Source: CAZOOR01 sp964581505
Lineage (GTDB): Bacteria > Bacteroidota > Ignavibacteria > Kapaibacteriales > UBA2268
Assembly (NCBI GenBank): GCA_964581505.1
Contig: CAZOOR010000023.1
Location: forward strand, 1 to 35,812
Length of the DNA: 35,812 bases
Direction: 5' to 3'
The notes beneath the pieces were generated by a model. It saw only the letters and a list, made by a program, of their open reading frames with translations. It did not search any database and had not been told where the DNA came from. Shown piece by piece: positions 1 to 7,948 of this stretch (its first letter is position 1; every line of letters starts with the position of its first letter). The position numbers were made by a program, and so were the translations under genes.

Positions 1-299
1 GATGCCGAAAGGCAAAAGGTAAATACAAAAATCGCACCCTGAAGGACGCAGTTTGATATTATCGGCTGTTTTATATTTAGATTCGGCGTGTTGTTCAACT
101 GCTGGGGTGAGGGTCAGCTGTCTTTGTTTTTCAACCCCACAAAACCTGCCCAATGGAAAACTTAACGCAAGTAATGCTTATAATGTTGATAGATTTTAAT
201 AGTTTCTGGACCCACCCCCATACCCACTCCCGAGTGTCAAACGTTAAAAACAGTTAACACAAAAGGATGAAAAAAAGATAATGGCTCTTTAGCTGTACT
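1..299. other. Gene-free left end of the contig
   Basis: I see no complete gene here. The first 60 bases hold a short remnant of a T9SS sorting-domain coding sequence (separate entry). The remainder has C-rich stretches at about 202-232 and a weak GTTAA/TTAAC inverted repeat near 243-258, just downstream of the minus-strand asnB stop, which is too weak to call a terminator. The region is probably the decayed end of a neighbouring repeat-rich gene plus spacer. Confidence 0.5.
30..53 (+). pseudogene. Remnant of a T9SS C-terminal sorting domain
   Basis: These 24 bases encode NRTLKDAV, then hit TGA. The same octapeptide is encoded at 35701-35724 inside the T9SS sorting domain of the last gene. 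The two copies differ at four bases (aat/aac, acc/act, gac/gat, gca/gcg), all synonymous, which points to homologous coding sequence rather than chance. After the stop the bases gatattatcggc (D-I-I-G) resemble the usual Y-D-x-L-G continuation in another frame, so a small deletion probably broke the frame. The upstream PNP motif is not visible in this fragment. Confidence 0.4.
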
Positions 300-2216
300 C
301 TATTTGAAAAATCTTTCCCACCAGAGTGCAAGTTGTAATAGTTGAAATATTTTTAACCCGTTGTTTGCTTTTGAATTTTTGTGTTGGGCAAACATTAATT
401 TTACATAATCAATATTAATATAATCAATAATAATACCTGAATTTGTAATTTTGTCATAAGCATAATCATACCATTCATTGCGAAGCCATTCATTTACAGG
501 CGCCCAAAATCCTTGCTTGCGTCTATAAATAATATTATGAGGTAGAATCGGCTCGACTGCTTTCTTCAAAAGATACTTATTGGATTTCTTATCCGGTACT
601 TTCTGCTTTTCCGGAATAGACATAACAAACTCTATTAATCGTTTGTCCATAAATGGTAGCCTTGCCTCAATACTGTGTGCCATTCCGATTTTGTCCACCC
701 GCATAAACAATAATTCTGCGAGACGTTGATTGAGTTCGACGAAGAATATTTCCTGCATATAGTCCAAGTCGGGTTTGAGTGAACGGGCTTCATTATGAAG
801 TTCGGCGGCAAATGCGGGAATATTATCAATTAAACCGCGATACTCCTTTTTCAGCAGAAATTCCTGCTGAACAGGAGTAAATATTGACATACCACCCCAA
901 TAATGCTCTTCGTCATAAGTTGCGCGTCTCATATAGTCCAAAGCATGTTCTTGTCTTGCTTTTATAAATAATGGCTTGACACTATGATAAACAATTTTTC
1001 GCATAGAAGAGGGTAATGCTTTGAACCATTTCCAATATGACTTATAGAAATTATATTCCCTGTGCATCCAAGGATAGCCCATAAACAGTTCATCGCTTCC
1101 TTCGCCGACAAGGATTACTATTGTTCCGAGTTCTCGTGTAAATTTGCTTAAAAAATATAGCGGAATGCAAACAGGGTCGCCGTTCGGTTCATCTTCTACC
1201 CAGGGAAGTTCGTTTAGGATACTGAAAGAATCTTTTTCGTCAATCAATATTTCATTATGATTTGTCTTGTATAAATCCGCAATCTGTTTGGCGTATTGCA
1301 GTTCGTTATATTTTTCCAATTCTTTGAAACCAACTGTAAACGTATCAACGGGACGGTCCATCAGTTCCGCCATCAATGCTACATTTAGACTAGAATCAAT
1401 GCCGCCGCTCAAAAACACACCGAAAGGAACATCGCTCATCATTCTGTCTTTAATCGAAAGTTTGAGCAGACGCAAAATCTCGTCAGTCAGTTCTTTTTCG
1501 GACATATCCACATATTGAGTATTTTCATCTATTGCACTCCAATATCTATATTTGTTCAAATCACCTTTGGCAGTGAGTTTCAAACAATGTGCGGCAGGCA
1601 GTTTATGTATGTGTCTGAACAATGAATTTCGATTACTTGACATTGCCCAATTCAGATAGTTGGGGAGTTCCTGTTCATTAAATTCCCTACTAACCGCAGG
1701 GTGCAGGAGTATTGATTTGATTTCTGAACCGAAAATAAAAATACCGTCCTGATAGTAGTAATACAGCGGTTTTTTGCCGACACGGTCTCTGGCACAAAAC
1801 AGTTCATTGGTTTCGCTGTCCCAAATTGCAAGAGCAAACATACCGTTCAATTTATCTACAATATCCGCCCCCCAATGCAAATAGCCCTTGAGTATAGTTT
1901 CCGTATCGGTACGCGAACGATACTTATAACCCAATTCTTCAAGTTCCTTGCGAATATCAAGATGATTATATATTTCGCCATTGAATACAATAGTATAGCG
2001 TCCGTCATCTGTCTGCATAGGTTGATTGCCCGCATCGGACAAATCAATTATTGATAATCGCCGAAATGCAAGTCCGCATCTTTTATCATCAGCAACCCAT
2101 TGACCTTCTGAATCCGGTCCACGATGTTCAATAACATCACTCATTTTCTTTAACAAGGGATATTCTATCCGCGGCTCATTACTGTGAACTTCTACAATGC
2201 CGACAATTCCGCACAT
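300..2216 (-). CDS. asnB: Asparagine synthase (glutamine-hydrolysing)
   Basis: This 638-residue cytosolic protein makes asparagine from aspartate, ATP and glutamine. It starts MCGIVGI, so Cys2 is free to be the glutaminase nucleophile after Met removal. The N-terminal class-II amidotransferase domain (about 1-210) shows RLSIIDLS, FNGEIYN and RTDTETIL. The synthetase domain carries the PP-loop SGGIDSS near residue 270 and GEGSDELFMGYP near 375. The length matches the long AsnB type (about 630) rather than the 554-residue Escherichia coli enzyme. The ATG overlaps the pdxJ stop by one base (TGATG), so the two are probably translationally coupled. Long AsnB proteins also occur in surface-sugar clusters as amidotransferases, so the acceptor may not be free aspartate. 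Confidence 0.93.
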   Translation of the reverse strand: MCGIVGIVEVHSNEPRIEYPLLKKMSDVIEHRGPDSEGQWVADDKRCGLAFRRLSIIDLSDAGNQPMQTDDGRYTIVFNGEIYNHLDIRKELEELGYKYRSRTDTETILKGYLHWGADIVDKLNGMFALAIWDSETNELFCARDRVGKKPLYYYYQDGIFIFGSEIKSILLHPAVSREFNEQELPNYLNWAMSSNRNSLFRHIHKLPAAHCLKLTAKGDLNKYRYWSAIDENTQYVDMSEKELTDEILRLLKLSIKDRMMSDVPFGVFLSGGIDSSLNVALMAELMDRPVDTFTVGFKELEKYNELQYAKQIADLYKTNHNEILIDEKDSFSILNELPWVEDEPNGDPVCIPLYFLSKFTRELGTIVILVGEGSDELFMGYPWMHREYNFYKSYWKWFKALPSSMRKIVYHSVKPLFIKARQEHALDYMRRATYDEEHYWGGMSIFTPVQQEFLLKKEYRGLIDNIPAFAAELHNEARSLKPDLDYMQEIFFVELNQRLAELLFMRVDKIGMAHSIEARLPFMDKRLIEFVMSIPEKQKVPDKKSNKYLLKKAVEPILPHNIIYRRKQGFWAPVNEWLRNEWYDYAYDKITNSGIIIDYINIDYVKLMFAQHKNSKANNGLKIFQLLQLALWWERFFK

Positions 2217-2953
2217 CAGCGTTTACTCTTGATTACTGAATAATTAATTAAATCAAACATATCCTTGACCGCACGCTCCAAACCGAAAAACACTGCACGC
2301 GAAATGATTGAATGCCCAATGCTAAGCTCATTTATTTGTGGTATTGTGCATATTCGTTGTGTATTAAAATAGTTTAGTCCGTGACCTGCGGCTATTTTCA
2401 ATCCGGCGGAATTTGCGTATTCACAAGCTTCTCGTATTTTCGCAAACTCACGCTCAATAGAATTTTTATCTTTTAGATTGGCATATACACCGGTATGAAA
2501 TTCCACCATATCACCACCGGCTTTCAGCACTGCATCAATTTGTTCTTTCAGCGGTTCAACGAAAAAACTCACTTCAATATCCTTGCCGTGCATTCTATCA
2601 ACAAGATTTGTAAAGCGGGGTATATCTTCGTTTACATTCAATCCGCCTTCCGTTGTCAGTTCCATTCTGTTTTCGGGAACAATAGTAACAAGGTCCGGAA
2701 CTGTTTCGAGAGCAATATTAATAATTTCCTCATTGGCTCCCATTTCCAAATCAAGTTTTGTTTGAATTAATTCGCGGAGCAGTTGCAAATCTCTATCTTT
2801 AATATGCCTTCTATCCTCCCGCAAATGACAAACAATACCTGTTGCTCCGGCTTGCTCGGCAATTAATGCCGCCTCTACCGGCTCCGGTTCAACACCACCG
2901 CGTGCGTTGCGCACAGTTGCCACGTGGTCGATATTTACATTTAGAGTAATCAT
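2216..2953 (-). CDS. pdxJ: Pyridoxine 5'-phosphate synthase
   Basis: PdxJ condenses 1-deoxyxylulose 5-phosphate with 3-amino-2-oxopropyl phosphate to pyridoxine 5'-phosphate, the last ring-forming step of the DXP-dependent vitamin B6 pathway. The 245-residue protein is full length for this TIM-barrel family. Recognisable blocks are the start MITLNVNIDHVATVRNARGG, CHLREDRRHI near 43-52, LEMGAN near 70, TIVPE near 90, EFHTGVYA near 150 and AGHGLNYFN near 190. It is the first gene of a minus-strand pair with asnB, whose ATG overlaps its TGA. The divergent intergenic region 2954-3088 must hold promoters for both directions. I saw no convincing TAnnTTTG box on the minus strand. Confidence 0.95.
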   Translation of the reverse strand: MITLNVNIDHVATVRNARGGVEPEPVEAALIAEQAGATGIVCHLREDRRHIKDRDLQLLRELIQTKLDLEMGANEEIINIALETVPDLVTIVPENRMELTTEGGLNVNEDIPRFTNLVDRMHGKDIEVSFFVEPLKEQIDAVLKAGGDMVEFHTGVYANLKDKNSIEREFAKIREACEYANSAGLKIAAGHGLNYFNTQRICTIPQINELSIGHSIISRAVFFGLERAVKDMFDLINYSVIKSKR

Positions 2954-3024
2954 TTTTTTTATTCCAAACTATTTATATATGTACAAATTTTATAATATTT
3001 ATTCAATTTATCTTATATTTAACA

Positions 3025-3053
3025 TTTGAGAAACTATAAATTACGTATTTTAT
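3025..3053 (+). promoter_or_regulatory. Possible Bacteroidota-type promoter of the DUF2723 gene
   Basis: TTTG at 3025-3028 is followed after 17 bases by TATTTTAT, a partial match to the Bacteroidota -7 box TAnnTTTG. The ATG lies 36 bases past the box. The spacer is at the short end and the final G is missing, so this is a weak call. Confidence 0.25.
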
Positions 3054-3088
3054 TTTACAAAATTTAAATACAATTAGTAGGTAGCAAT

Positions 3089-4999
3089 ATGAAATCATTT
3101 TTTAGCAAGTACACAAGCTTATTAGTATTTATTATTTCTTATATAATTTATAATTTTACAGCCGCTCCGGGGCTAATGTTTACAGACAGCGGCGAGCTTG
3201 CCGCCGTTTGTACTACTCTCGGCATTGCTCACCCTACGGGTTATCCCCTGTTTACAATTGTCGGATATATTTATTCACTTATTAATTTTACGGGCATTAG
3301 CAATATTGCGCATTTAAATCATTTTGCCGCGTTAATGACTTCGCTCTCGGTTATATTTTTTTATTTAATTATTGAAACAATCCTAAAGAATATAGCAACT
3401 ATACCCGAACGTAAACAAAAGAAAAATAAGAAAGATAAAAGTAAAAGAATAATTGAACAAGTACCCGAAAATTTGAGGATAATTATTTCCGCTGTCTCCG
3501 CATTAATATATGCCTTTGCACTCACAATTTGGCAACAAGCGATTATGTTTGAAGTTTATTCACTGCAATTGCTGATGTTCAATATTGTTATATTATCTAT
3601 GCTTCGGACTTGGTACAGTGATGATAACCAAAAAAAAGATATGTATATAACGGCTTTCTTTATTGGACTTGCCTTTGCTAACCACATGACAACTATGTTG
3701 CTTATTCCTGCAGTTTTGTTTTTATTTTTCTATAAGCGGAACGAAGGCTTTGATTTTTCCGGCGAAAGAGTCAAACTACTTTTTTTACTTTTATTGCCTT
3801 TTGCTGTGGGACTGAGTTTATATCTATACCTGCCCCTGCGTAGTGCTACGATGCCGGAATTTAACTGGGGTTGGGTTTCTCGAAATTTCGACAAATTTTG
3901 GTATCACGTTTCGGGCAAGCAGTATCGCGTGTGGATGTTTGCCGATGCCGCAACAATGAAAATCAATGCAGAGAAATTCTTCGACATATTTTTATATCAA
4001 TTCGGTTGGCTGGGCGTTATTCCTTTGTTTGCCGGATTTATTCATATATTTAAAACAAACAAGGCAATATTTGGATTTCTCGTCATTCTTGTTATCTCGA
4101 ATTTGATTTATGCTTTCAATTACGGCATACATGACATCGAAACATACTTTTCGCTTTCCTTCATTGCTTTGATTATTCTGACCGGAATTGGATTATATTC
4201 GATTTTCCGCAAGTATACCAAATATGCGGCATTGGCATTTATTATTCCGATGCTCTCGCTTGCTATTAATTATTCGGAAAACGATTATTCGAGCAACCGT
4301 CTTGTGCCGGAATACACGAAAATACTTGCGGACAATCTCGACAGCAATGCAATCGTTATTTCTGCACAGTGGGATTATTTCTGCTCTGCGTTTTGGTATA
4401 TGCAACGCGTCGAAAATTACCGTCCCGATATAGTCCTTATCGAAAAGGAACTGCTGCGCCGTACTTGGTATTTGGAGCAATTCAAACGCTGGTATCCCGA
4501 AGTAGCGAAAAAGAGCGAAAAGGAAATACGTTTGTATTTATCGCAACTCGAGCTATTTGAAGATGAAAATGATTATGACCCGTTTTTGATTCAGAAGTAT
4601 TATATTGATATGGTTAATTCGTTTATTAATCAGAACATAGCCAACCGTCCTGTTTACATTACGCCGGATATACTGCAAAACGCAACTGACAAGGATATTG
4701 CAAGCGATTATAGGAAAATCCCTGCCGGCTTTGCGTTCAAACTCGTCAAAGGCGAAACAAATGCTATTCCCGATTTAAGTAAAATCAATATTGATAAATT
4801 TATTGCCGGACATTACGACCCTGAAGCTCATCTCGTCAAGGGCATATTGGAAACCGCCTCGATGGGCATCACAAACATAGGACGTTACGCACAATACAAC
4901 GGCAAGATTGCACTTGCCCACAAAGCATATAATATGGCATTAAAAGTATATCCCGAAAATCAAGCGGCGAACAGTAGTTTAAGAGAATTGGGGAAGTAA
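3089..4999 (+). CDS. DUF2723 / TMEM260-like membrane glycosyltransferase
   Basis: A 636-residue integral membrane protein. The N-terminal DUF2723 signature is clear: an acidic TDSGE motif at residues 32-36 just after the first membrane helix, then HPTGYP at 48-53. In GT-C glycosyltransferases the acidic residues in this first exposed loop are catalytic. Human TMEM260, the same family, is a protein O-mannosyltransferase using a lipid-linked sugar. About ten hydrophobic segments follow. A lysine-rich loop near residues 107-120 is probably cytoplasmic. The last roughly 220 residues are soluble and end in a TPR-like helix pair (AHKAYNMALKVYPEN). Sugar and acceptor cannot be read from the sequence. 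It stands alone on + and converges with the EVE-HNH gene. Confidence 0.85.
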   Translation: MKSFFSKYTSLLVFIISYIIYNFTAAPGLMFTDSGELAAVCTTLGIAHPTGYPLFTIVGYIYSLINFTGISNIAHLNHFAALMTSLSVIFFYLIIETILKNIATIPERKQKKNKKDKSKRIIEQVPENLRIIISAVSALIYAFALTIWQQAIMFEVYSLQLLMFNIVILSMLRTWYSDDNQKKDMYITAFFIGLAFANHMTTMLLIPAVLFLFFYKRNEGFDFSGERVKLLFLLLLPFAVGLSLYLYLPLRSATMPEFNWGWVSRNFDKFWYHVSGKQYRVWMFADAATMKINAEKFFDIFLYQFGWLGVIPLFAGFIHIFKTNKAIFGFLVILVISNLIYAFNYGIHDIETYFSLSFIALIILTGIGLYSIFRKYTKYAALAFIIPMLSLAINYSENDYSSNRLVPEYTKILADNLDSNAIVISAQWDYFCSAFWYMQRVENYRPDIVLIEKELLRRTWYLEQFKRWYPEVAKKSEKEIRLYLSQLELFEDENDYDPFLIQKYYIDMVNSFINQNIANRPVYITPDILQNATDKDIASDYRKIPAGFAFKLVKGETNAIPDLSKINIDKFIAGHYDPEAHLVKGILETASMGITNIGRYAQYNGKIALAHKAYNMALKVYPENQAANSSLRELGK

Positions 5000-5050
5000 T
5001 GTAATTTTGCCGCTATTGTTTATAGGTGGTGTTGTGGGTGTTATTTATAT

Positions 5051-6523
5051 TTATTTTTCATTTCCTCTTGCAGCAAGTAAATGTTTAATTTTTATTTTAT
5101 TAATCCGAATCTGTTTATTATCAATTAAAATTTTAAAATACTCATCATTATTCTCAACTATCTTAACGTCTCCGTAGTGTAATTGTCTATGATGATTTGC
5201 ACAAACAGTCAAAAGATTCAAAGTACCAAGGGAACCTTGTTCTAATTCAGAAACAGGAATGATATGATGAGATTCAACGTATAATTCACCGTTTCTTTTT
5301 TTAAATCCATGAGCAGGTAAATCTAAAGCTTTACAAATTTGGCATTCATAATTATTTGCTTTTTTCACTACCTTTGAGATATTACCTCTCTCAATTCTTC
5401 GACTTACAATTTCCTTAACCCTTGGTGTAGCGTTGAAATATTTTGCTTCAAGCATTTGCAAATCACCGAAATCATTAAGTTCTGTTTCAGTTGCTTCACC
5501 AATAATTTCTATATACCTGTCTGCAAGTTTCTTGATTTTGTTAAATGTTTCTTGTTCAATAGACCATGAGGAAGCTTGACGACCATTAAGCAAAGGTTTT
5601 TCATTTTGAAAATCATTTAAGTTTTTCAAATCGCTTAAAAGTATTGGATTGTCAAGTAGTTTTTTTATGTATCGAATTTTTACCCTTAGTCGTTCGTCTC
5701 TATTATTTTCGGGTTGAATTCGGAATTGTCCGTCAGAATCAGGCATTGGCATTGCTCGACTCATTATTTCAACAATTCCATATATACCGGCTTTTAACCT
5801 TTCTTTTCCGTTCAATTCGGCTTTTGTTCTTGAATCTTTACCGACTCTGATGATAGCAAATTGTCCTTTTTGAAAATAATTCTTTTGCCAATCAGTTATA
5901 CTCCAAGTTGAATATACTTCGTCTGTTTCAAGAAATTCGTCTATTTGCCAGTACTTAGGATTACAAAAGAATATCCAACATCCCGTATTATTAAATTTAG
6001 TATCTCCAGTAATTTCAGTCTCTTTATATTTAGGTAAAGGTAAATTAGGTAATATTCTTCTTTTTAAATAATTCAATAATTCTATTGAATTTTCCTTTTG
6101 ACTATCTATTCTAAGCTGGAAGTATTTTATTGATGCTTTTTCGATTGTTCCAAAATGCAAATGTTTAATCTTTTCCCATTTGTCTTTTGAGCTATCACGA
6201 TAAAAGTAGTTTCGTGTTTTTACAGCAGAGTATTCCGCCCATTCGCCGGAATCCCATCCAAATTCTAACATTTTATTTGTCTCTTTTGAATTATTTACTA
6301 TTAGTTTTTTATCTAGGGCTAGCCAAATTGCATTTTTATGAATCGTTGTTGTTATCAAACTACCAACTTTGATTCTTATTCCATCATTCTTTATACTTAA
6401 ACCCCATTTCTCAGAACCAAACGAATCTGCATACATAATGATTTCACAAAGAATTTCAAGATAAGTCTTTTGCTTTTGTTTATCAGGTAACAATTCGTTA
6501 ATTATTTTTTCAATTTTATCCAT
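5051..6523 (-). CDS. EVE-HNH endonuclease, probable modification-dependent restriction enzyme
   Basis: Three modules are visible. Residues 1-170 form an N-terminal region I do not recognise (contains KWGLSIKNDGIRI). Residues about 182-345 form an EVE/PUA-like domain, opening GCWIFFCNPKYW with GQFAIIRVG and AGIYGIVEI strands. The C-terminal HNH domain at about 390-465 has CQIC, ESHHIIPVSE and CANHHRQLHYG. EVE-HNH proteins are known type IV enzymes that cut DNA carrying modified cytosine: EVE flips and reads the base and HNH cuts. The ATG at 6523 was preferred to a TTG at 6544 because it gives a natural start (MDKIEKI), though neither has a good ribosome site. It sits beside another nuclease (yhcG) in an AT-rich block, consistent with a small defence locus. 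The target modification is unknown. Confidence 0.8.
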   Translation of the reverse strand: MDKIEKIINELLPDKQKQKTYLEILCEIIMYADSFGSEKWGLSIKNDGIRIKVGSLITTTIHKNAIWLALDKKLIVNNSKETNKMLEFGWDSGEWAEYSAVKTRNYFYRDSSKDKWEKIKHLHFGTIEKASIKYFQLRIDSQKENSIELLNYLKRRILPNLPLPKYKETEITGDTKFNNTGCWIFFCNPKYWQIDEFLETDEVYSTWSITDWQKNYFQKGQFAIIRVGKDSRTKAELNGKERLKAGIYGIVEIMSRAMPMPDSDGQFRIQPENNRDERLRVKIRYIKKLLDNPILLSDLKNLNDFQNEKPLLNGRQASSWSIEQETFNKIKKLADRYIEIIGEATETELNDFGDLQMLEAKYFNATPRVKEIVSRRIERGNISKVVKKANNYECQICKALDLPAHGFKKRNGELYVESHHIIPVSELEQGSLGTLNLLTVCANHHRQLHYGDVKIVENNDEYFKILIDNKQIRINKIKIKHLLAARGNEK

Positions 6524-6663
6524 ATCATTCAATTTACGAGACAATGTCTAACTTTTTCCTATTTATTTTCTAATTGACTACAACGACTTTGACTATGAGT
6601 AGTACGTGATACCAACGCTCCAATTTTTCAATTTGCTATGCTGTTCGTGTATATTCATGCCAC

Positions 6664-6689
6664 ATATTGAACTACTTGTTGTTCAATAT
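6664..6689. repeat. Perfect 9-bp inverted repeat between two nuclease genes
   Basis: ATATTGAAC at 6664-6672 pairs with GTTCAATAT at 6681-6689 across an 8-base loop. It lies 25 bases downstream of the yhcG stop, so it could terminate yhcG transcription, but no T-tract follows on either strand. It might instead be an operator or a recombination scar. Confidence 0.4.
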
Positions 6690-6713
6690 CTTATATACAT
6701 TATTGCCAGCTGA

Positions 6714-7733
6714 CTATCCTTCTTTTAATACGTTCTCTACTTCTTTTATTAATTTTTCTTTTTCGGGTAATATATATGTGAATTTAGAAGCAAATACATT
6801 GTTTTCTAATCCGCTTAAAATGTATTCTGCCGTAATTTCATCTTTGTCTGTGCATAGAATAATCCCAATTGGCTGATTATCTCCTTCTTCATTTACTTCG
6901 GTTTTGTAATAATTTAAATATGTATTTAGTTGCCCTGCATCTGTAATTTTTAATTTTCTTGTCTTTAATTCAATCAAGATATAACTCTTCAAAATTTTAT
7001 TATAAAATACCATATCCACATAATGATGCATGTTATTCAGTGTAATTCGTTGTTGCGAACCGACAAACATAAAACCTTTGCCTAATTCAAGTAAAAAATC
7101 TTCGATATGTTTGATGAGTTTCTTTTCCAAATCTTTTTCCAAAACGGGCTTATTTTCAGGCAATCCGAGAAATTCAAAAACGTATGGGTTTTTGATTATA
7201 TCTTCGGGTTTTGATAACTCTTGTCCTTTATTGGATAACTCTATTAAAATATTCTTGTTTTGTTTTCCTTGTGATAAAATTAGTCGTTCGTAAAGTGAAC
7301 TATCAATTTGTCTTTTAAGTTCTCTTATCGACCAATTTGCATTAATGGTTTCTTTTTCGTAAAAATTTCTTTTATCCTTATCATCTATAATTAATAGTTC
7401 GCAGATATGAGACCAGCTTAATTGTCCAGACAGTGTCTGGATATTCAGATATTCAAGATAAAATTTTCTCATATTGAATAGATTAGACCTTGAAAAACCG
7501 CGTCCAATTTCTTTCGTAAGTATTTTTGATAATGCAAGGATAAATTGTCTTGTCGATTGATTGTCTATCCCTTTTTGCTTTTCATTTTCAACGATAACTT
7601 TTCCTATTTCCCAATATGTAATAATCAATGCCTGATTTACTTTTGGAGCAATTTTCTTTCTTGCATTGACAATAATAGATTTTATATTATCAATTAATTC
7701 TTGTTCTATCTGTATTTTCAATTTATTATTCAT
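6714..7733 (-). CDS. YhcG-family PD-(D/E)XK nuclease (DUF1016)
   Basis: This 339-residue protein matches the YhcG/DUF1016 family along its length. An N-terminal helical domain (1-about 170) holds the family block TYWEIGKVI near 39-47, and a C-terminal PD-(D/E)XK nuclease fold follows. Catalytic residues are visible: D240 in HHYVDMVFY, E255 and K257 in ILIELKTRK, and Q268 in AGQLNTYLNYY. YhcG genes are common in bacterial mobile and defence regions, often near type I restriction loci, but the molecular target is unsettled. It is transcribed in the same direction as the EVE-HNH gene, 190 bases upstream of it. A minus-strand TATATTTG box at 7808-7815 is a candidate -7 element but lacks a well-placed TTTG partner. 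Confidence 0.88.
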   Translation of the reverse strand: MNNKLKIQIEQELIDNIKSIIVNARKKIAPKVNQALIITYWEIGKVIVENEKQKGIDNQSTRQFILALSKILTKEIGRGFSRSNLFNMRKFYLEYLNIQTLSGQLSWSHICELLIIDDKDKRNFYEKETINANWSIRELKRQIDSSLYERLILSQGKQNKNILIELSNKGQELSKPEDIIKNPYVFEFLGLPENKPVLEKDLEKKLIKHIEDFLLELGKGFMFVGSQQRITLNNMHHYVDMVFYNKILKSYILIELKTRKLKITDAGQLNTYLNYYKTEVNEEGDNQPIGIILCTDKDEITAEYILSGLENNVFASKFTYILPEKEKLIKEVENVLKEG

Positions 7734-7866
7734 ATTTACAAAAATAACCTTTTAGAGTAATTTTTCTGTCTGTTTTTTATTTTTTCTTCCCCAATTTCCT
7801 CATTCCCCAAATATAACAAAACCTATGCAAAAATATATCATAATGAGAAGAAAAATTAAAATATCA

Positions 7867-7898
7867 TTTGTTATAAATTGAACAGTTGATTAAATTTG
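7867..7898 (+). promoter_or_regulatory. Bacteroidota-type promoter of the kbl operon
   Basis: TTTG at 7867-7870, a 20-base spacer, then TAAATTTG at 7891-7898 is an exact match to the Bacteroidota consensus (TTTG, N19-20, TAnnTTTG). Transcription should begin near 7905, 44 bases before the chosen kbl ATG. This rules out the in-frame TTG at 7886 as a start. Confidence 0.65.
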
Positions 7899-7948
7899 TT
7901 AGTTATAATATAATTAATTCGATGTTTAATATTAAAGAGAGCTATATT

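Noticed and set aside
240..262. Terminator for asnB from the GTTAA/TTAAC repeat
   Set aside because: The stem is five AT-rich pairs with no T-tract in the right place, so it is too weak to call.
4193..4480. Minus-strand open frame inside the DUF2723 gene
   Set aside because: It lies wholly within a well-supported gene, has no ribosome site and no recognisable product.
7886..7948. TTG start extending kbl by 21 residues
   Set aside because: It overlaps the promoter and lies before the expected transcription start; the ATG at 7949 has a ribosome site.
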